Assembly (NCBI GenBank): GCA_013397075.1
Contig: VWZS01003937.1
Span: 4,360,100-4,424,099, forward strand
Direction of reading: 5' to 3'
From: Rhabdornis inornatus
Lineage: Eukaryota > Chordata > Aves > Passeriformes > Rhabdornithidae
DNA: 64,000 nt
The first letter of the stretch is position 1. Each line of letters begins with the position of its first letter. Of this stretch, positions 45,001-57,384 are shown one piece after another. The position numbers and the translations under genes are program-made. A model generated the notes under the pieces. It saw only the letters and a program-made list of their open reading frames with translations, made no database searches and was not told where the DNA came from.

Positions 45001-48000
45001 TTTTTTTTTTTTCCATTTCTAGTCACACCGTTCCTCCCCTCTCCACACAACGGCCCAAGTAGCAACTTATATCTGGTCAGAGATAAAAATTTTCACTCTT
45101 CTGTTGTTTATTCACTCTTCTTTTAAAAAAAGCCTTATTTGTTCTTGTGTGAGTGTATCAGGAGAGACACCCTGTTTTCCACTGTTTTTTCTTTTAAAAA
45201 ATACTTACTGGCAACGTTCTATTTTTTTTGGAAGAGTGCCGAGAGCTTGGTGTATTCAGGGATCTGTGATTAGGGATTGCTTTGTTAAACAGCTTGAGAA
45301 AATAGGCAGGCATCAAGGTGAGACAGCACAGCAGCATGTTCACTGCTTCCCAGGTTAACCCTTTTTGCAGCATGAGCAGGTAAGTGAGTCAGACTAGCCC
45401 AAAATGGAGCTGTGGACTTGTTTTCCTTATAAACTGCAGGAGTTCATAGGACATGTGACTGTGTATTGCCCATCATGGAAACCAAATGTCAGCAACCTGC
45501 AACAGAGGAGAATTCGTCTGGTAAATCAGCAGGTCACCTTCTTTGGCTCTGGACTGTGGAAAAGTGAGCTATGTTATGTTGCTAGGTTATCAGGAGTGTG
45601 TGTGTTAGCTTTCTTTGGCATGTAGTCATAAACTTATGTATTGTACATGTATTAGGAGATGGCAGTAGAATCCTGAATAGAAATGGCTTTTGGTGGCTAT
45701 TTAATGTTTTGTGTACCCTGCAGTATTTGTGCACAGGTCTAAAGCCATAAACTGGTCAAAAACCAGCACAGATCAAAGTCATCATTGCCCTGAATGATTT
45801 CCACCACTGACAAAACAAATAGTGACCTGAGCAGGAGTTCAAAGTTGAGGGAGGATATCAATACCAGCCTGAACACAAACTTGCTTACCAATGCAAATGG
45901 AAGTCCCCTTAACTACAAGGAAATAAATCCAGTTATCTGGGAGCTCTAAGTGAAAATACACAGGCACCCACAGCATTGCAGGTACCCACAGCATTGCAGG
46001 TAGGAACAGACCAGCGCTTGCTTTGGTGCCATGGGAGAGGAAGCCAAAGATACCAAGACCAAACTGGACTACCTTGACTGGGCTGCAGATCAGGGTAAGC
46101 AGGGGCTGTATTTCAGATTGTCACTGCAGTCTGACCAGTAGCAATTCACAGGGATAAAGCTGATACAAACGTTGACGAAAAACAAAAATTCTGAATGTGC
46201 TTTACATTATTTCTGTGAGTTCTGTACAATAACCTATGAGGATGTTAAAATTTGGTTTGGTTGATTTCTGTATTGTATAATTAGCTTTGGATAATGCATT
46301 TAAATAGTAATGCACTAAATAAGTCGTTTTCAGCCTGGTTTTTTATTTTCTGCAAGGAAACAGATCCTTCCTTTTATGAAGTCATAAAGGCCTAAAGTCA
46401 TGCTAGTTTCAGTGGATGTTGTTCAGGGTGACACTAAAGCTACTCTGTTGGGTTTACTAATTCTTCTTGTTAAGGGGTGCGTATATTTATATAAACGTGG
46501 TTGAGACTTAGCAAATGTGTTAGAACAAGAATTTTTTTCCTAGTGCATGTGAAGCCTTTGTGTCACTAAGGTCAAAATCATCTTCTAGGTGCAGTTTTAC
46601 TAAATTTTGCTCAATGTGGTGCTTCAGTGTACTTCACTAGTAATAGTCTTGTTTCTTGCAAATAAGAGAGGCTTATTATTTTGGGATACAGAAATTCTGT
46701 TTTCTTTATAGTAGCATTTCACAAATGCCCCTTTGTAGTCTCTCTTACTTTGGGTCCAGTATAAAAATGGAGTTTTGTAGCTGTACAAATGGATGCATTG
46801 TCTGTCTCTTTGCAGTTTTGCCATGCTTATTGCTGGTACTCCATAAATCAGCATTGGAAAATAATGCTCTGTTCCAAGCCACAATAGTGTCAGCTTTTAA
46901 ATCCTGTGAAGACTTGACCCCATTTAGCTCTGCTTCTAAGGTACTGCTTTTAAGTGGCAGTGGTCCTTCAAATGGTAATGAGTGAGGATGATGCTGACAC
47001 CTTGTTTGATGGCAGATGGGAGGGACTTCTGGAAGGAGCAGTAAAAAATGTCCTGCAAAGAGAGCCATCCTTCCTCATCGTACCCTGCTAGGGCATCTGT
47101 GCTATAGGCAGATAAGAGATCTTCCCTTTTGACATCTTAAGAGCGCTGCAGAATGAGAGAGATGACACCCAGGAAAACCTGTTACTGGTTAGAAAAAAAA
47201 GGGAGGAATGTGAGATTATGGTTTGTTTTTCTTTGAGGCTATCATTGTTGTTTTTTGAGGCTTGGTGGCAGCACTTGCAGCTGCCTTGCTAATCTGGTCA
47301 GCAGACTAACTTGGATGGGGAGGAAACTGAAAAATACGGTGACTCAGAAGCATTATAGATGCACTGTTTTCAGTGAGCTATGACAGGAGTGTGCAGTTGT
47401 GCTAAGTGAGTGTCAAACAGAAAGATAAGATTTGCTACCTGTGACCACATAGGAGTGTGGCTTTCAACGCTGCAGAAGGTGTTGTCAGATCTCCTGGTAC
47501 TGTTAATACAAGGAGGGAAGAGGAGGTGCTTGCAGACAGCCCATGTAGCCTTGTATTTGAATGCACAAAATTAAGTACTTGGACTTGCAAAATTTGCAGA
47601 AACTGTAGTACAATGCAGGCAGCTTGAATGTGCTTCCATTGGTAACTTGTCTGGAATCTTTTGGTCATAATTAAATAGTATAAAATGCTGCAGGTATCAG
47701 CCATTCTCCTTTTGTGTGGTAACAGGCTAGAGATGCTGTGGATTCCAGTAAGCCATGCTCTATCTGAGGTAGAAAAGCAATTTGAGTAAGAATGGGGCTT
47801 TGCATGCCAGAGCCTGCAGTTTCTCCCTGCCTCACCTCCATAGCAGAGATGAAGTTGGCTTCCAGCCACATCCTAAAGCTCCCATGGGCACTGACGTGAA
47901 GAGAAGCAGCATTGCTAAATATGGCTTGCTGCCTACTACGTAACATGCTGTTGAGATGAAGAAAGGCAAGGAGATAGCCAAGTCAGAGTTTGCTCACCTC

Positions 48001-50179
48001 CAGCGTGAAATTTGAAACCACTGGAGGAGAAGCACTTTCCAGGCTATCACTAAATCTGAACCCAAACTGTCTGTGGGACCTGAGGTCAGAGGGGTGGGAG
48101 ACAGAGGGCTGCTTGCAACACACCGGCTTCTGCTGCTCTGACTTCTGCTGGTTGTCAACAGTCCAGCAGCTCTGGGGAATTGTGTTTCCTCTCAGGGCAG
48201 GAAGTGCTCCTTCTGCAGGAAATGGGCCAGTTCAAGATGATAAATATTAAAGGGGCCGCTCACAAACAAAAGGATGTTGTGTTGAATTTGATGTGCAGAG
48301 ATTCTGTGAATGAGTGTTACTGATTCAGTACTGAGGAAAAGTGTCTGTCTGACAGCCCTGAGGAAGGATGGTCTCAAACTACTATGCAGGTGCACCCTAA
48401 GCAGGGGTTATCTTGCACTGTCAGTGGGACCCAAGCTTGTCAGGCAAAGACGTTTCTGAGATCTGTTGAAAACTCTGTAGTCTGTAGCCTTAGAGTGTCA
48501 AGGGGTGCTACCTGAGCAGGCTTTTAGAGACTCTTACCTTCCATGGGAGATTCCTTTAGCTCAGCTCACTGAATAGTCTTTAAACACAAGAGCCTTTACT
48601 TGTTGACTATCTGCCCTGGTACTTGAATTGGAGAACAAGATAGAAAGGTTTCCAGTGCCAGCATTTTTGTGATTGTTCATCTTCTCCTATGCCAAAATAG
48701 ATACATTGACCTAAATAAGCTGCATATATTTGCTATTTTTGAAGGCTGTTCTTGGAGGGTGAGGATGTGAAAGTATCCTGATGGAGCTTGCAGGGAGAAA
48801 CAGATGTTAGAGCCTTGCTGGTTTCTGTTCACGTGCAGGGTTGAGAAAGAATGTTAAGAAGACAGCTTGTCAAATATGCTTTGTCTTTCCATCTCCTGCC
48901 TTTTGTTTAAGACATCTGTGATAGTTTCTCTCTACTGTGAGATCCACTTCCAACAATGACAACACAAAAAGAATAGATGCCAAGATCTGTTTTCAACATC
49001 TTAGCCACATGTTTTTAGTAGAGTGGATAGAGACTATGCATATGTTTTTAGTAAAAGGAAAAATGTCATTAAATATTTTTCCCCTCTGTGCCTGCCGTCT
49101 CAGGTTAAGACGCTGTCTGGACTGAGCATAAGGCTACCAAAATTAAAGATAATGCCTTTCTATAAAGTCTTATCTCACCATCTCTTTCAGTATTCACTTA
49201 GAGCAAATGCACCAGCAATGTTTGTTGTCTCAGAGTTGCAATTTAGATGTGCCACATCTAAAGTAAATAATCTAACTCCTTCTATATTAACACCCTCCTG
49301 GTTTCCTCATGGAGGTTTTTATATCTGTTGAATGGATAAACATGCTTTCCTTCCTTGTTTCTTTTTCTTCTTCGTGACCAGGAGGAAGAGGATGACAATG
49401 CAGGCACAGAAATGAAGATCCTGAGAGGACACTGTGGACCTGTGTATAGCACGAGGTTCCTTTCAGACAGTTCAGGACTCTTGTCTTGTTCTGAGGACAT
49501 GTCCATCAGATACTGGGACCTCGGAAGTTTTACAAACACTGTGTTGTACCAAGGACATGCCTATCCTGTGTGGGATTTGGATATTAGCCCCTGCAGCCTG
49601 TACTTTGCCAGCGGCTCCCACGATCGCACTGCAAGGCTCTGGTCATTTGATCGGACGTACCCGCTGCGAATATACGCGGGCCACTTGGCAGACGTGGACT
49701 GCATCAAGTTCCACCCCAATTCCAACTACTTAGCGACGGGCTCCACGGACAAAACCGTGCGCCTGTGGAGCACTCAGCAGGGCAACTCGGTGCGGCTTTT
49801 CACTGGACACCGGGGCCCTGTGCTGGCGCTGGCATTTTCCCCCAATGGTAAGTACCTGGCATCGGCAGGTGAAGACCAGCGGCTGAAGCTGTGGGACTTG
49901 GCATCAGGAACTCTTTACAAAGAACTGAGGGGGCACACAGACAACATAACCAGCCTTACTTTTAGCCCTGACAGTAGTTTGATCGCTTCAGCATCAATGG
50001 ACAATTCAGTTCGGGTCTGGGACATTCGGAACACTTACTGCAACGCCCCTGCTGATGGGTCTTCCAGTGAGCTGGTTGGTGTATATACCGGACAGATGAA
50101 TAATGTACTGAGCGTACAGTTTATGGCCTGTAATCTTCTTCTAGTGACTGGAATTGCACAAGAAAATCAGGAACATTAA
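35948..50179 (+). CDS. TAF5L: TAF5L, SAGA/PCAF-complex WD40 subunit (whole coding span, four exons)
   Basis: TAF5L (PAF65-beta) is the TAF5-like scaffold of the nuclear SAGA/PCAF histone acetyltransferase coactivator, where it holds the TAF histone-fold core. Exons 35948-36089, 40695-40799, 43559-44283 and 49382-50179 join in phase to 1,770 nt, giving 589 residues plus TAA, the same length as human. Domains in order: a LisH-like N-terminus (residues about 4-33); the TAF5 NTD2 helical domain (about 65-200); a Ser/Asn-rich linker (about 200-230); a conserved PPSLTTICFYAFYNTEQLLNT segment; and a C-terminal WD40 propeller (about 255-575) with repeated GH...LWD-type units. An acidic loop, DEEEEEDD, spans the third/fourth coding exon junction. 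I see no frameshift or internal stop. The gene is divergent from URB2 and has a non-coding 5' part upstream. Confidence 0.98.
36090..40694 (+). other. TAF5L intron after coding exon 1
   Basis: A 4.6-kb GT-AG intron. It holds an antisense CR1 tail near 37.9 kb, a short (AT)n run near 37,397 and T-rich or A-rich stretches near 39,295 and 39,765. Nothing coding was recognised. Confidence 0.8.
37905..38060 (-). repeat. CR1 LINE 3' end, antisense fragment
   Basis: The reverse complement shows a degraded CR1 tail: a tctcatctggggtccct block, then attggaccagataattttc and a gaggtccc motif. It sits in the TAF5L intron after coding exon 1. Edges are uncertain. Confidence 0.7.
40695..40799 (+). CDS. TAF5L: TAF5L coding exon 2
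   Basis: 105 nt: it completes Val, then encodes QSESGCANVVSAAPCLAEPQ through LRNFLT plus one base. The acceptor is tttcacag and the donor gtaaat. It matches the human segment almost residue for residue. Confidence 0.97.
40800..43558 (+). other. TAF5L intron after coding exon 2
   Basis: A 2.8-kb GT-AG intron that contains the antisense CR1 at about 41,900-42,330. The remainder holds only short chance ORFs. Confidence 0.8.
41900..42330 (-). repeat. CR1 LINE fragment, antisense
   Basis: Recognisable antisense CR1 blocks: cagattgctcagagcctttt, gcacctctgagaagaggctg and caggctagacagacccagct. It lies in the TAF5L intron after coding exon 2. It is diverged and 5'-truncated. Confidence 0.85.
43559..44283 (+). 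CDS. TAF5L: TAF5L coding exon 3 (NTD2 and start of the WD40 region)
   Basis: 725 nt encoding residues 83-324, from DSDSQHSHEVMPLLYPLF to CDILDEE. It starts after tttatatag. The ATG at 43537 in the same frame is intronic and not a start. The donor must be the weak gtctgg after GAGGAG, because this choice alone restores the family length of the acidic loop. Reading through the donor adds about 18 codons and then a stop, so intron retention would delete most of the propeller. Confidence 0.95.
44284..49381 (+). other. TAF5L intron after coding exon 3
   Basis: A 5.1-kb intron with a weak gtctgg donor and an accag acceptor. It holds a T-run at about 45,000-45,012 and an 18-bp tandem duplication at 45,966-46,001. 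The longest ORFs are chance-length and lack recognisable domains. Confidence 0.75.
45966..46001. repeat. 18-bp tandem duplication (2 perfect copies)
   Basis: The unit acccacagcattgcaggt occurs twice head to tail in a TAF5L intron. This looks like a recent replication-slippage duplication. Confidence 0.95.
49382..50179 (+). CDS. TAF5L: TAF5L coding exon 4 (WD40 propeller, stop)
   Basis: 265 codons plus TAA: EEEDDNAGTEMKILRGHCG through TGIAQENQEH. Several WD40 units are visible: GHCGPVYSTRF...IRYWD, GHAYPVWDLDI...ARLWS, GHLADVDCIKF...VRLWS, GHRGPVLALAF...LKLWD and GHTDNITSLTF...VRVWD. The acceptor is cgtgaccag at 49,373-49,381. The ATG at 49355 in the same frame is intronic. Confidence 0.98.
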   Translation, partial: EEEDDNAGTEMKILRGHCGPVYSTRFLSDSSGLLSCSEDMSIRYWDLGSFTNTVLYQGHAYPVWDLDISPCSLYFASGSHDRTARLWSFDRTYPLRIYAGHLADVDCIKFHPNSNYLATGSTDKTVRLWSTQQGNSVRLFTGHRGPVLALAFSPNGKYLASAGEDQRLKLWDLASGTLYKELRGHTDNITSLTFSPDSSLIASASMDNSVRVWDIRNTYCNAPADGSSSELVGVYTGQMNNVLSVQFMACNLLLVTGIAQENQEH

Positions 50180-51400
50180 TTTTGCTTTTTGTCTTGGGGA
50201 AGTGGGTAGGTGTCTTGAATGCCAGAATCCATTGCAAGCTGAGATTACTGACTGTGAAACACTTCTCTTCCTCTGCCCCCTTGAAAGGCATGTTCAGAGT
50301 GATGCAAATGCTTTAAGATGTCACAAAAATGCCTGTGCTGTTGAACAGAATAAGGAAAAAAAGGAGGATTGATGAAAATACATATGCATTCTAATTTTGT
50401 ACTTGTAGGAATGGGAAAAAGGGGAGTAAATCCAGTAGCTTGGGGAAACTGAAAGCCTGGCCCAGACAAGCAAAACTGCCAACCAGATAAGCTGGTGACC
50501 TGCACTTAAATATCCTTCATTGATTGATGGGCACGTCTTACCTACTGTTAATTCAGCTTGAGTATGTGGAGAGCTAGAGGCCCAGTGGTTTTTGTTTTGT
50601 TTTGCTTTTGCTTTCCTGGTATTGCAGAGGACCAGCATTTTTAAGGCTCTTTTATTGAAAGAACATTATGTATTTTCTACAGTGATAATGATCCTAAGTA
50701 TTTCAGCTCCCTATAGAACTTCCGGAATATTTTGGACTAAATAAGTAGAAAATACCCTTGTTCTTTTTTTGAGGGCAATGAAATCTGACCTCAGTTGAGG
50801 CCCAGCTCTGCATTGTTGTTTGGGTTTGGTTCCTGGTACTAGCTGTGATTATGTGTATTTATGTTCCATTAATTAGGAAATTTTCTGACTGTGGTTGCAC
50901 TGTGTTTTGAGGATGGGAGGACAGTGGGGACAGAGTGGTGGCTTTAAGGATAATGAACAACTTGCCTTGTCTGGAGAGAGGGCACCATAGAATGGAAACG
51001 GCCAAGTTTGGATTCCTAATGCAAACAGGGCATGGCAACCCACCACTGCACCTCACAGAACGATTTCCATAAATGGAAGTTGGCAGTCTAGGGAGAGGGG
51101 GATGAGGAGAAACACACAAAGTGACATGGGAAAAAATAGTATTAATAAATTATTGTGTGTACACAGAGGCAGCTCTGCCAGTGTTGGATTTTTCTCGAAT
51201 GTTGCAATACCAGTTTCATGAACACTTTGTGAGATAAATCATCAGCATTTACAAGGATCTGCAGAAAAAGCACGTTCTAGTTTGTCATTCTGAGAGATTA
51301 AATATTTCTGCTTTCTGGAAAGAGTTATTTTGTATTTTGTTTTCTATTAAAAGCATTTAGTTTAAAAAGAAAAATAAAAATTGTTTGGTCCCTTTCTGGG
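50180..51400 (+). other. TAF5L: TAF5L 3'UTR with candidate poly(A) signals
   Basis: AT-rich sequence follows the TAA. Two AATAAA hexamers on the plus strand, at 51,144-51,149 and 51,373-51,378, would give 3'UTRs of about 1.0 and 1.2 kb. Which one is used cannot be told from sequence. Confidence 0.5.
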
Positions 51401-54400
51401 AAGTTCGCTCTGACTTGTATGAGAAGAAGAGGGCAGCAGCTTCCCCTACTGCTTGAGCCAGATCCAGACTTGGGGACTGAATCTGGTGGTCTCGCTCACT
51501 TGGTGCTGTTTTGATGTCACCCTACTTGCTTTCCACAGAGCTGATGGGACATGTCATGGAGTGGGATATTGATACAGCTTTTTAAGTCAGCTGATGTGTA
51601 TGTGGAGGATCTAGGTACCCCCTGAGGTTAACACTGTGCACCAGAAGGCCTCATTCTTTAGCACTGCATGACCTTTACTCTGTGGTTTGATCTTTCAAAA
51701 TGCCTCTTTCAAGCAGATGTCTTCTAACCAGGCTGTGGGTATTAGATGATAATTCCTGTCAGCTTCCCTTAGCCCTTCTGGATTTTCATGAGAAAATTCC
51801 GTTGAACATCTAAACAATCAGACAACAACTCAGAGTTGACATTTTACTTTATTTTATTTGTATTTACAAAACAGTAAACTACAAAAACCTTTTCCCAGAA
51901 AATTGTTTGACCTTTCTGACATTAACGCCAGCATGTGCTGTGGCTCAGTGCTGGGAGTACCAGGAACCCCTCTGTACACCTACTGCTGAATGGCACTGCT
52001 GATCTTCTGATGGTTGCTTGTCAGAAGTCTGAAGCAGCTTAACAATCCCAGGCCAGGATTGGGCATGTTGAAGAAAAATGTATGGAAGATGGTTATGTTG
52101 CTGATGCTTTGTGCTATGCAGGTCTCTAGAGAGACCTCCTTCAGCTCTGTTGAGCCAATACCACTCACCAGACCAAACATGGAATTCTTCAGCCTGCATT
52201 AATCCCTCTAGTTGTTTTGAGTGGTCTCAATTCTGTAGATTGTAGCCCAAAGATTTTATTGTGAAATGACTGTTTTGGCTGAATGCCTGTATGAACACCC
52301 TAGAAGGATATGGCCCACCAAAGCTCACTGGATCTCATTTTGCTGTTTGTTGCCATATGTTCTGAGCAGTGTTTAGATTTGGAGCAGCTGGAGTTTTGGT
52401 CCTGAAGTAGAGCAAACAGCAACCAAAAGGGGAGGGAAGAGAGGGAACAGGAAAGAGTAGGAGGTGGAAATAAGAAGATGAGCAGAGAACAAAGTTTACC
52501 TTAACATCTTAACATGTACAGCAGAATTGGGCTTTTTTTAAAATTACTTTATTATTACTTGGGTTGCTCTGAAGTAAAGAGACTTCAGAAGCAAATTCTG
52601 TTATATGCACATCAGCTAAAAGATGTGCATATAAAAAGTGATTCCTAAATCGTTGAAAGAACAATCGCTAATTACGTGCTTCAAACCTATAAACAAGGTG
52701 TACTGTGTGGAGAGTTTTTGGTGCTCTTTGAAGGAAGCTAGAAAATAATCTAGACTATAAAAAATGTCTGGAATTGATCAACAGGCTGAATTTTAAGGCA
52801 GAATTGGGAGGAAAGTATGAGTAGAAGGAAGGAATACCATAAAGTCTAGCAAAATTTGGACTGTAGTCTCTATTAGCTATCTAGTTCAGAAATAAGTATA
52901 TTTCACAGACCACTTTCTATTTTAAATAGACACCAAAAACCACAAAAGCACTTAAGTTGACATAGTTAAGCATTCAAATGTTAAGAAACATCATAGCAGG
53001 ATCTTGAAGTTTGTGTGTCCATGTGTAACATAGTTCTCAGTCAGGTAACTGGGTCCTCCTTCCCCTGCAAAACTTATTTCATGTGCCTCCTGGATGATGC
53101 ACAGGGCACCAGGCACTGCATGGTACCAGCCAGTGGCCGTCAGGAGATACTCAGAAAAAGAGGACAAATGGACAGCAGTCCTTTCATGGTTTACACAAAC
53201 TGTCTTCTCACAGTTAGGTGTGCTAAGGTCTGGGATTTGTTTTAATAGACCCCTGGCACTGCAGGCTATATAGCTGCTGATGCATTTAGTTTCATCTAAA
53301 ATAGATTAATCTCTTTTATTAATCAGCTATATACTTGTAACTTCCACAGTTTGCTGCAGCAAGAAGTTCTACACTTTGATTTTATGAGGGGGAAAAATAT
53401 TTTCTTGGTTTTGATACTTGTTATCATTTTGGTCTGTTCCCTAACCTCTTAAATTGATAAAGACAAGAGCAAAACCCCTTTCCAGGGTGTGAGGTAGTCC
53501 AGAACACAGCAGGTATACACAAAGCTAAGGTAAAAGTCCATGCTTAGTCACTGAATATTGAGGAAAGGGTATTGCTCTAATAAATTGCTACACCCATTCA
53601 TAGGTCTATACAAAGTTGCCCTTCTCACTTCCAACAAAGGCATCTCCCAAGGAGTGTGCTGCCATACTGTTCAGTCTAAATTAAATGTCTTAATTCCTGA
53701 AATGGTAAAGTTCATCCTATTCCTCCCCATTCTTGTAACTTTGTGAAAAGACTGTTTCTTACAAGTGTTTTTAGGTCTAAAAACATTTTACAGAAATGGT
53801 ATTTCCATTAACAGGTCCTTCGGGTTCACGAAGAAAAATAAGAAGTACTTCAGGCCATGTTGCTAACCTTGTTTCAACATTTGCTGCCTTTTGTTAGACC
53901 TCTGGGCTCTGTGGGTTCTTCAACAAAGTCCTGAAATGGCCTTTCTTCTGAGTGGTGTCTAATTGCTTATGGTGAGCCAGGTCTAAAACTGTACCACTAC
54001 AAGACACCGATGTGACAGTAAAATTAAGTGCCTGGATGTCCCTTGCCAAAGACTATCCTAGCATGCTGCACATCAGCTGTGGTTTTGGGGCTTTTTTAAA
54101 TACTGGATAGGAGCCCAAACTGACTGAAATAACAATGTTCACCTTGTTCAGTGTATTTCAAGTACTAAATACTAATAAAAATTTTCCTCTGGACTGGTAA
54201 TGTTTTTTTAACAATTTTAAACCTCTGTCTGGCTTTCTGTTTCGTGGACACTGCTGTACAACAGCACTGAGCAGCAGGTGAACGGAGAAGATGATACATT
54301 CTAAGTGCACAGTTTAGGGCAAGGTATTATGTACTGTGTGTTATCCTGAAGAAACAGTCTCTTGGGACGAGGAAGTTGTTGAACAAGGAAGCTGAAGAAG

Positions 54401-57380
54401 TTATTTCTATAACTTGATATTACAAGCATTACTCTTGCATTAATATGAGGGTTAGGGGAGGAAGGCGGCAATTTCAGAAGCCTGCTTTATCAGTAGTCCT
54501 GATTTCCTACCTAGTCCAGGTCTTTGCAGTTTCTTTTAGGGTAAAATTGTCTCCTCTTTGCACAGGTTTGTGATCTTCATTGAAGTTGTGGTCTTCTGCT
54601 TATGACAAGCCTGAAAACAACAATATTTTTGCATATACAGATGGGGGATCAGCTAACAACTGGGCTTTATAGTCTTTGCTGCTGTACAAGCATATCAGCA
54701 CACGGGTAGTGATCCTGTGACACTTTGCCTGAGAACAGGAGGAAGTAACTCCATTCTAATCCCTCTACCGCGCTGCCAAAGGGAGGAGGTATGCTGGAAT
54801 TGCTATCCCAGCTCCAGCGAATGGGATGGGAGGCAGCTCAGGAGCTATGGGTGTCAGGGCACAAGACCAGGATCATTATGGTATCCAGTTCTATTTCTTC
54901 GCTATCACTCCTTTCCCTCACTGAGTAGTGATGCTTCTGTTCACTTTGCTGCAAATCATGCGTCAGCACTTACTCTGGCAGCTCTGGTAGGGCAGCAGTG
55001 GGGCTGGTCAGGCAGCTAATTGAAATGATCACCCAGCACTCCTTGTAAATGGCCTGTAAATATCAAGCCTGGAGTTTGGGTTGGGGTGTTTCTTGTTTGT
55101 TGGTTTTTTGTTTGTTTGATTTTTATTTGCCTTTTTTGTTGTTTTGTTTGTTTCTTTTTCCTGTGCCTTAACGTTATTTAACAGAGTTAGGCTATAGCAG
55201 ACTGAATTGCCTGTTTCCATCTGAAAGAAACCTTTGATCTTGGGATGTTCCTTGGGATATTCAGGGATATCTTGAACCCCCTGACCCTAATTTGGAAGAT
55301 GCCAGATCATACTCCATTTTTACACTTAGACAAGCGGGCTACCTAGACAGCAGTGCGTGCCGTAGTTCTACTCAAAGATACAGCAATACACCACTGAAAT
55401 ACCCAAAGGCTGGATTGCACATGAATCTTGGGAAGTTCCTGGAAGTGATGAGGTAGGTGGACACTAAGGGGAGAATAGCTACTAGACAGCAAACCACTCG
55501 TGCCAGAAGGTGTTTCTTGTTCTCTGGACATCAGTGATACTACCTGTGCCCTCTGATGTCTGCCTTAGGCCAGCCCTGCACTTCATAGTTTGTGGAGAGG
55601 GACAGGGCAAATAAGGGCAGAAACTGCTGTGTGCTGCTGCAGTGATAAACTGGGGTCAGGCTGTAACACAACTCCAGACAAACTAGCGCCAACTGCATGT
55701 GGAGAATGGCCATTTGTCTGGCATCCAGAAAAGCACAACAAAACTCATGTACTGACAAGTTGCCCTTTAGAACTAGCACAGATCCTTCCGGAGCTGCATG
55801 TCCTTCAACACCAGGAATCCACCAAGCCCTAAACATTCGCTCCCAGGGACTGGAGTTGTGAGTGCACATGTGACTTTGTAGTATTTTAGGTTAACACATC
55901 ACAACTTCAGCCCACTACTGCAGTTGAAACAAGGCGTGTTTGCACAACTTTTTTTTTTTTTTTTNNNNNNNNNNNNNNNNNNNNNNNTTTTTTTTTTTTT
56001 TTCAATTGGTGACTAGCTTAGCCAGAGACATGTGCAGGACTGCTGCTGCTTTTTGCCATTTTTGCTTAAGGCAATAGCAGAGCAATCTGCATGTGGTTAA
56101 CAGACTGGAAAAGAATAGCCAGAATTTTAGGCACTCTCTTTTCCCCTGGCAACTCCACTCCACTACCGCAAATATTTCATGACCATTTAGGATGATTGTA
56201 TAACCATCTGTGAATTTGGAGGTGGTTGTGTTCTTATATATTATTTTTTAACTCAGAAACAAAGCCTAAACCAAACTGGAGTGTAAAGCTGTGCTGCACC
56301 TAAACTTTCTGGTGCCTTTGCTAGGCAGATCTTGTCCTGGAGGAGGTGGGGAGTGCTTGGCTTTCTCTTTTCTTTTCAAAATTATTTATCCATAAGTCTC
56401 GCTTGTCTAAAGTCTCTCAAGAGAAAACATCCTGTGTTCTCCAACAGCTCACATCCTGCAACCAGCACAGGATAGACACAAGTCTATCTGAAGCACTGTT
56501 TGTGTCTCCATGGATTGTTTTATTGGACAGAGAGATCACACACCTCAGTGACATCTATATGCAGAGATGCTGGAGCCCCACCCTGCACACCTCACTGCTT
56601 GGGTGCACCAGACACTGGGAACAGTATGCTTCATTCAGGCTTAACTTCACAATGGAAATGTTTCATTTTCCTTTAAAGGCCACTTTGAAAGAACATGTAT
56701 TATGGGATTAAAATGCTCTGTTGCTTTTGTACTGCTTGCTTCACTCAATGCAAAGACTTTTGTCCTGAAGTGCCTGGTTTTTTTCTATCTGAAGATGCTA
56801 CAAAACTATTTCAGTATCATGCAATAATGAAACAGAAATTTAATGTTTGCAGTTTGATCTAACCCCATCAGCTTTTGTACACCCAGTCAGATAACCTGGG
56901 GAAAGTACAAGTTTGACAGCACCTGAAGCTTCACTGCAAGACTTAAATTCTCATCTCTGCAAACCTTCCTGGGTGTCCCCTTCTGGTGGTGCTTTCACCC
57001 GTATCCTCCCCTGCATCACTGGATTTCCCCTCTGCACCTTCCAGCACCCTGCAGGGGAAGGGGGCCAGCGCTGTGGCAGGTCTGGCAAGAACCTGGCCGT
57101 TGGCATCACACCCAGGTTTGAAGTTTGCCCTGTCCTGTGTCCCAGACCCCATTTAACCCCCAGCCCTCAGAGATGGGAGGCAGCCAGCCTGGGGCTGGTG
57201 TGGGGGACGCAATGCTGGCCCCTGGGGTGCACCACGGCTCACAGCCTGCAGCGGCGTGAGGCTTCTCGGGCCACAACAGGGTCAACTCACCAATCCTCTC
57301 ACTAAAATACACTATTTGAGTGCTTCCCCCTTTAACAACCGGGTGTAGCATTGCCTCAAAACTACACCAGTAGCTTTCCA
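51400..57380. other. Intergenic DNA between TAF5L and ABCB10, no gene seen
   Basis: Only short non-conserved ORFs are visible. T-rich stretches lie at about 55,080-55,165 and 55,949-56,002, the latter containing a gap. Two overlapping minus-strand AATAAA-like hexamers near 51,850-51,860 are not backed by any visible minus-strand gene. Confidence 0.7.
55949..56002. repeat. Poly-T tract interrupted by a 23-N assembly gap
   Basis: Sixteen T (55,949-55,964), 23 N (55,965-55,987) and fifteen T (55,988-56,002). The gap is inside the homopolymer, so the true tract is probably longer than 31 T. It could be the poly(A) tail of an insertion on the minus strand, but no body was recognised next to it. 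Confidence 0.9.
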
Positions 57381-57384
57381 AAAC

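Noticed and set aside
49355..49381. ATG at 49355 as the start of a separate WD40 gene
   Set aside because: It is intronic sequence before the acceptor. The exon continues TAF5L in phase and gives exactly the human protein length.
51841..51870. Minus-strand poly(A) signals marking the end of a gene on the minus strand
   Set aside because: The hexamers lie in simple T-rich sequence, and no minus-strand exon could be recognised upstream of them.
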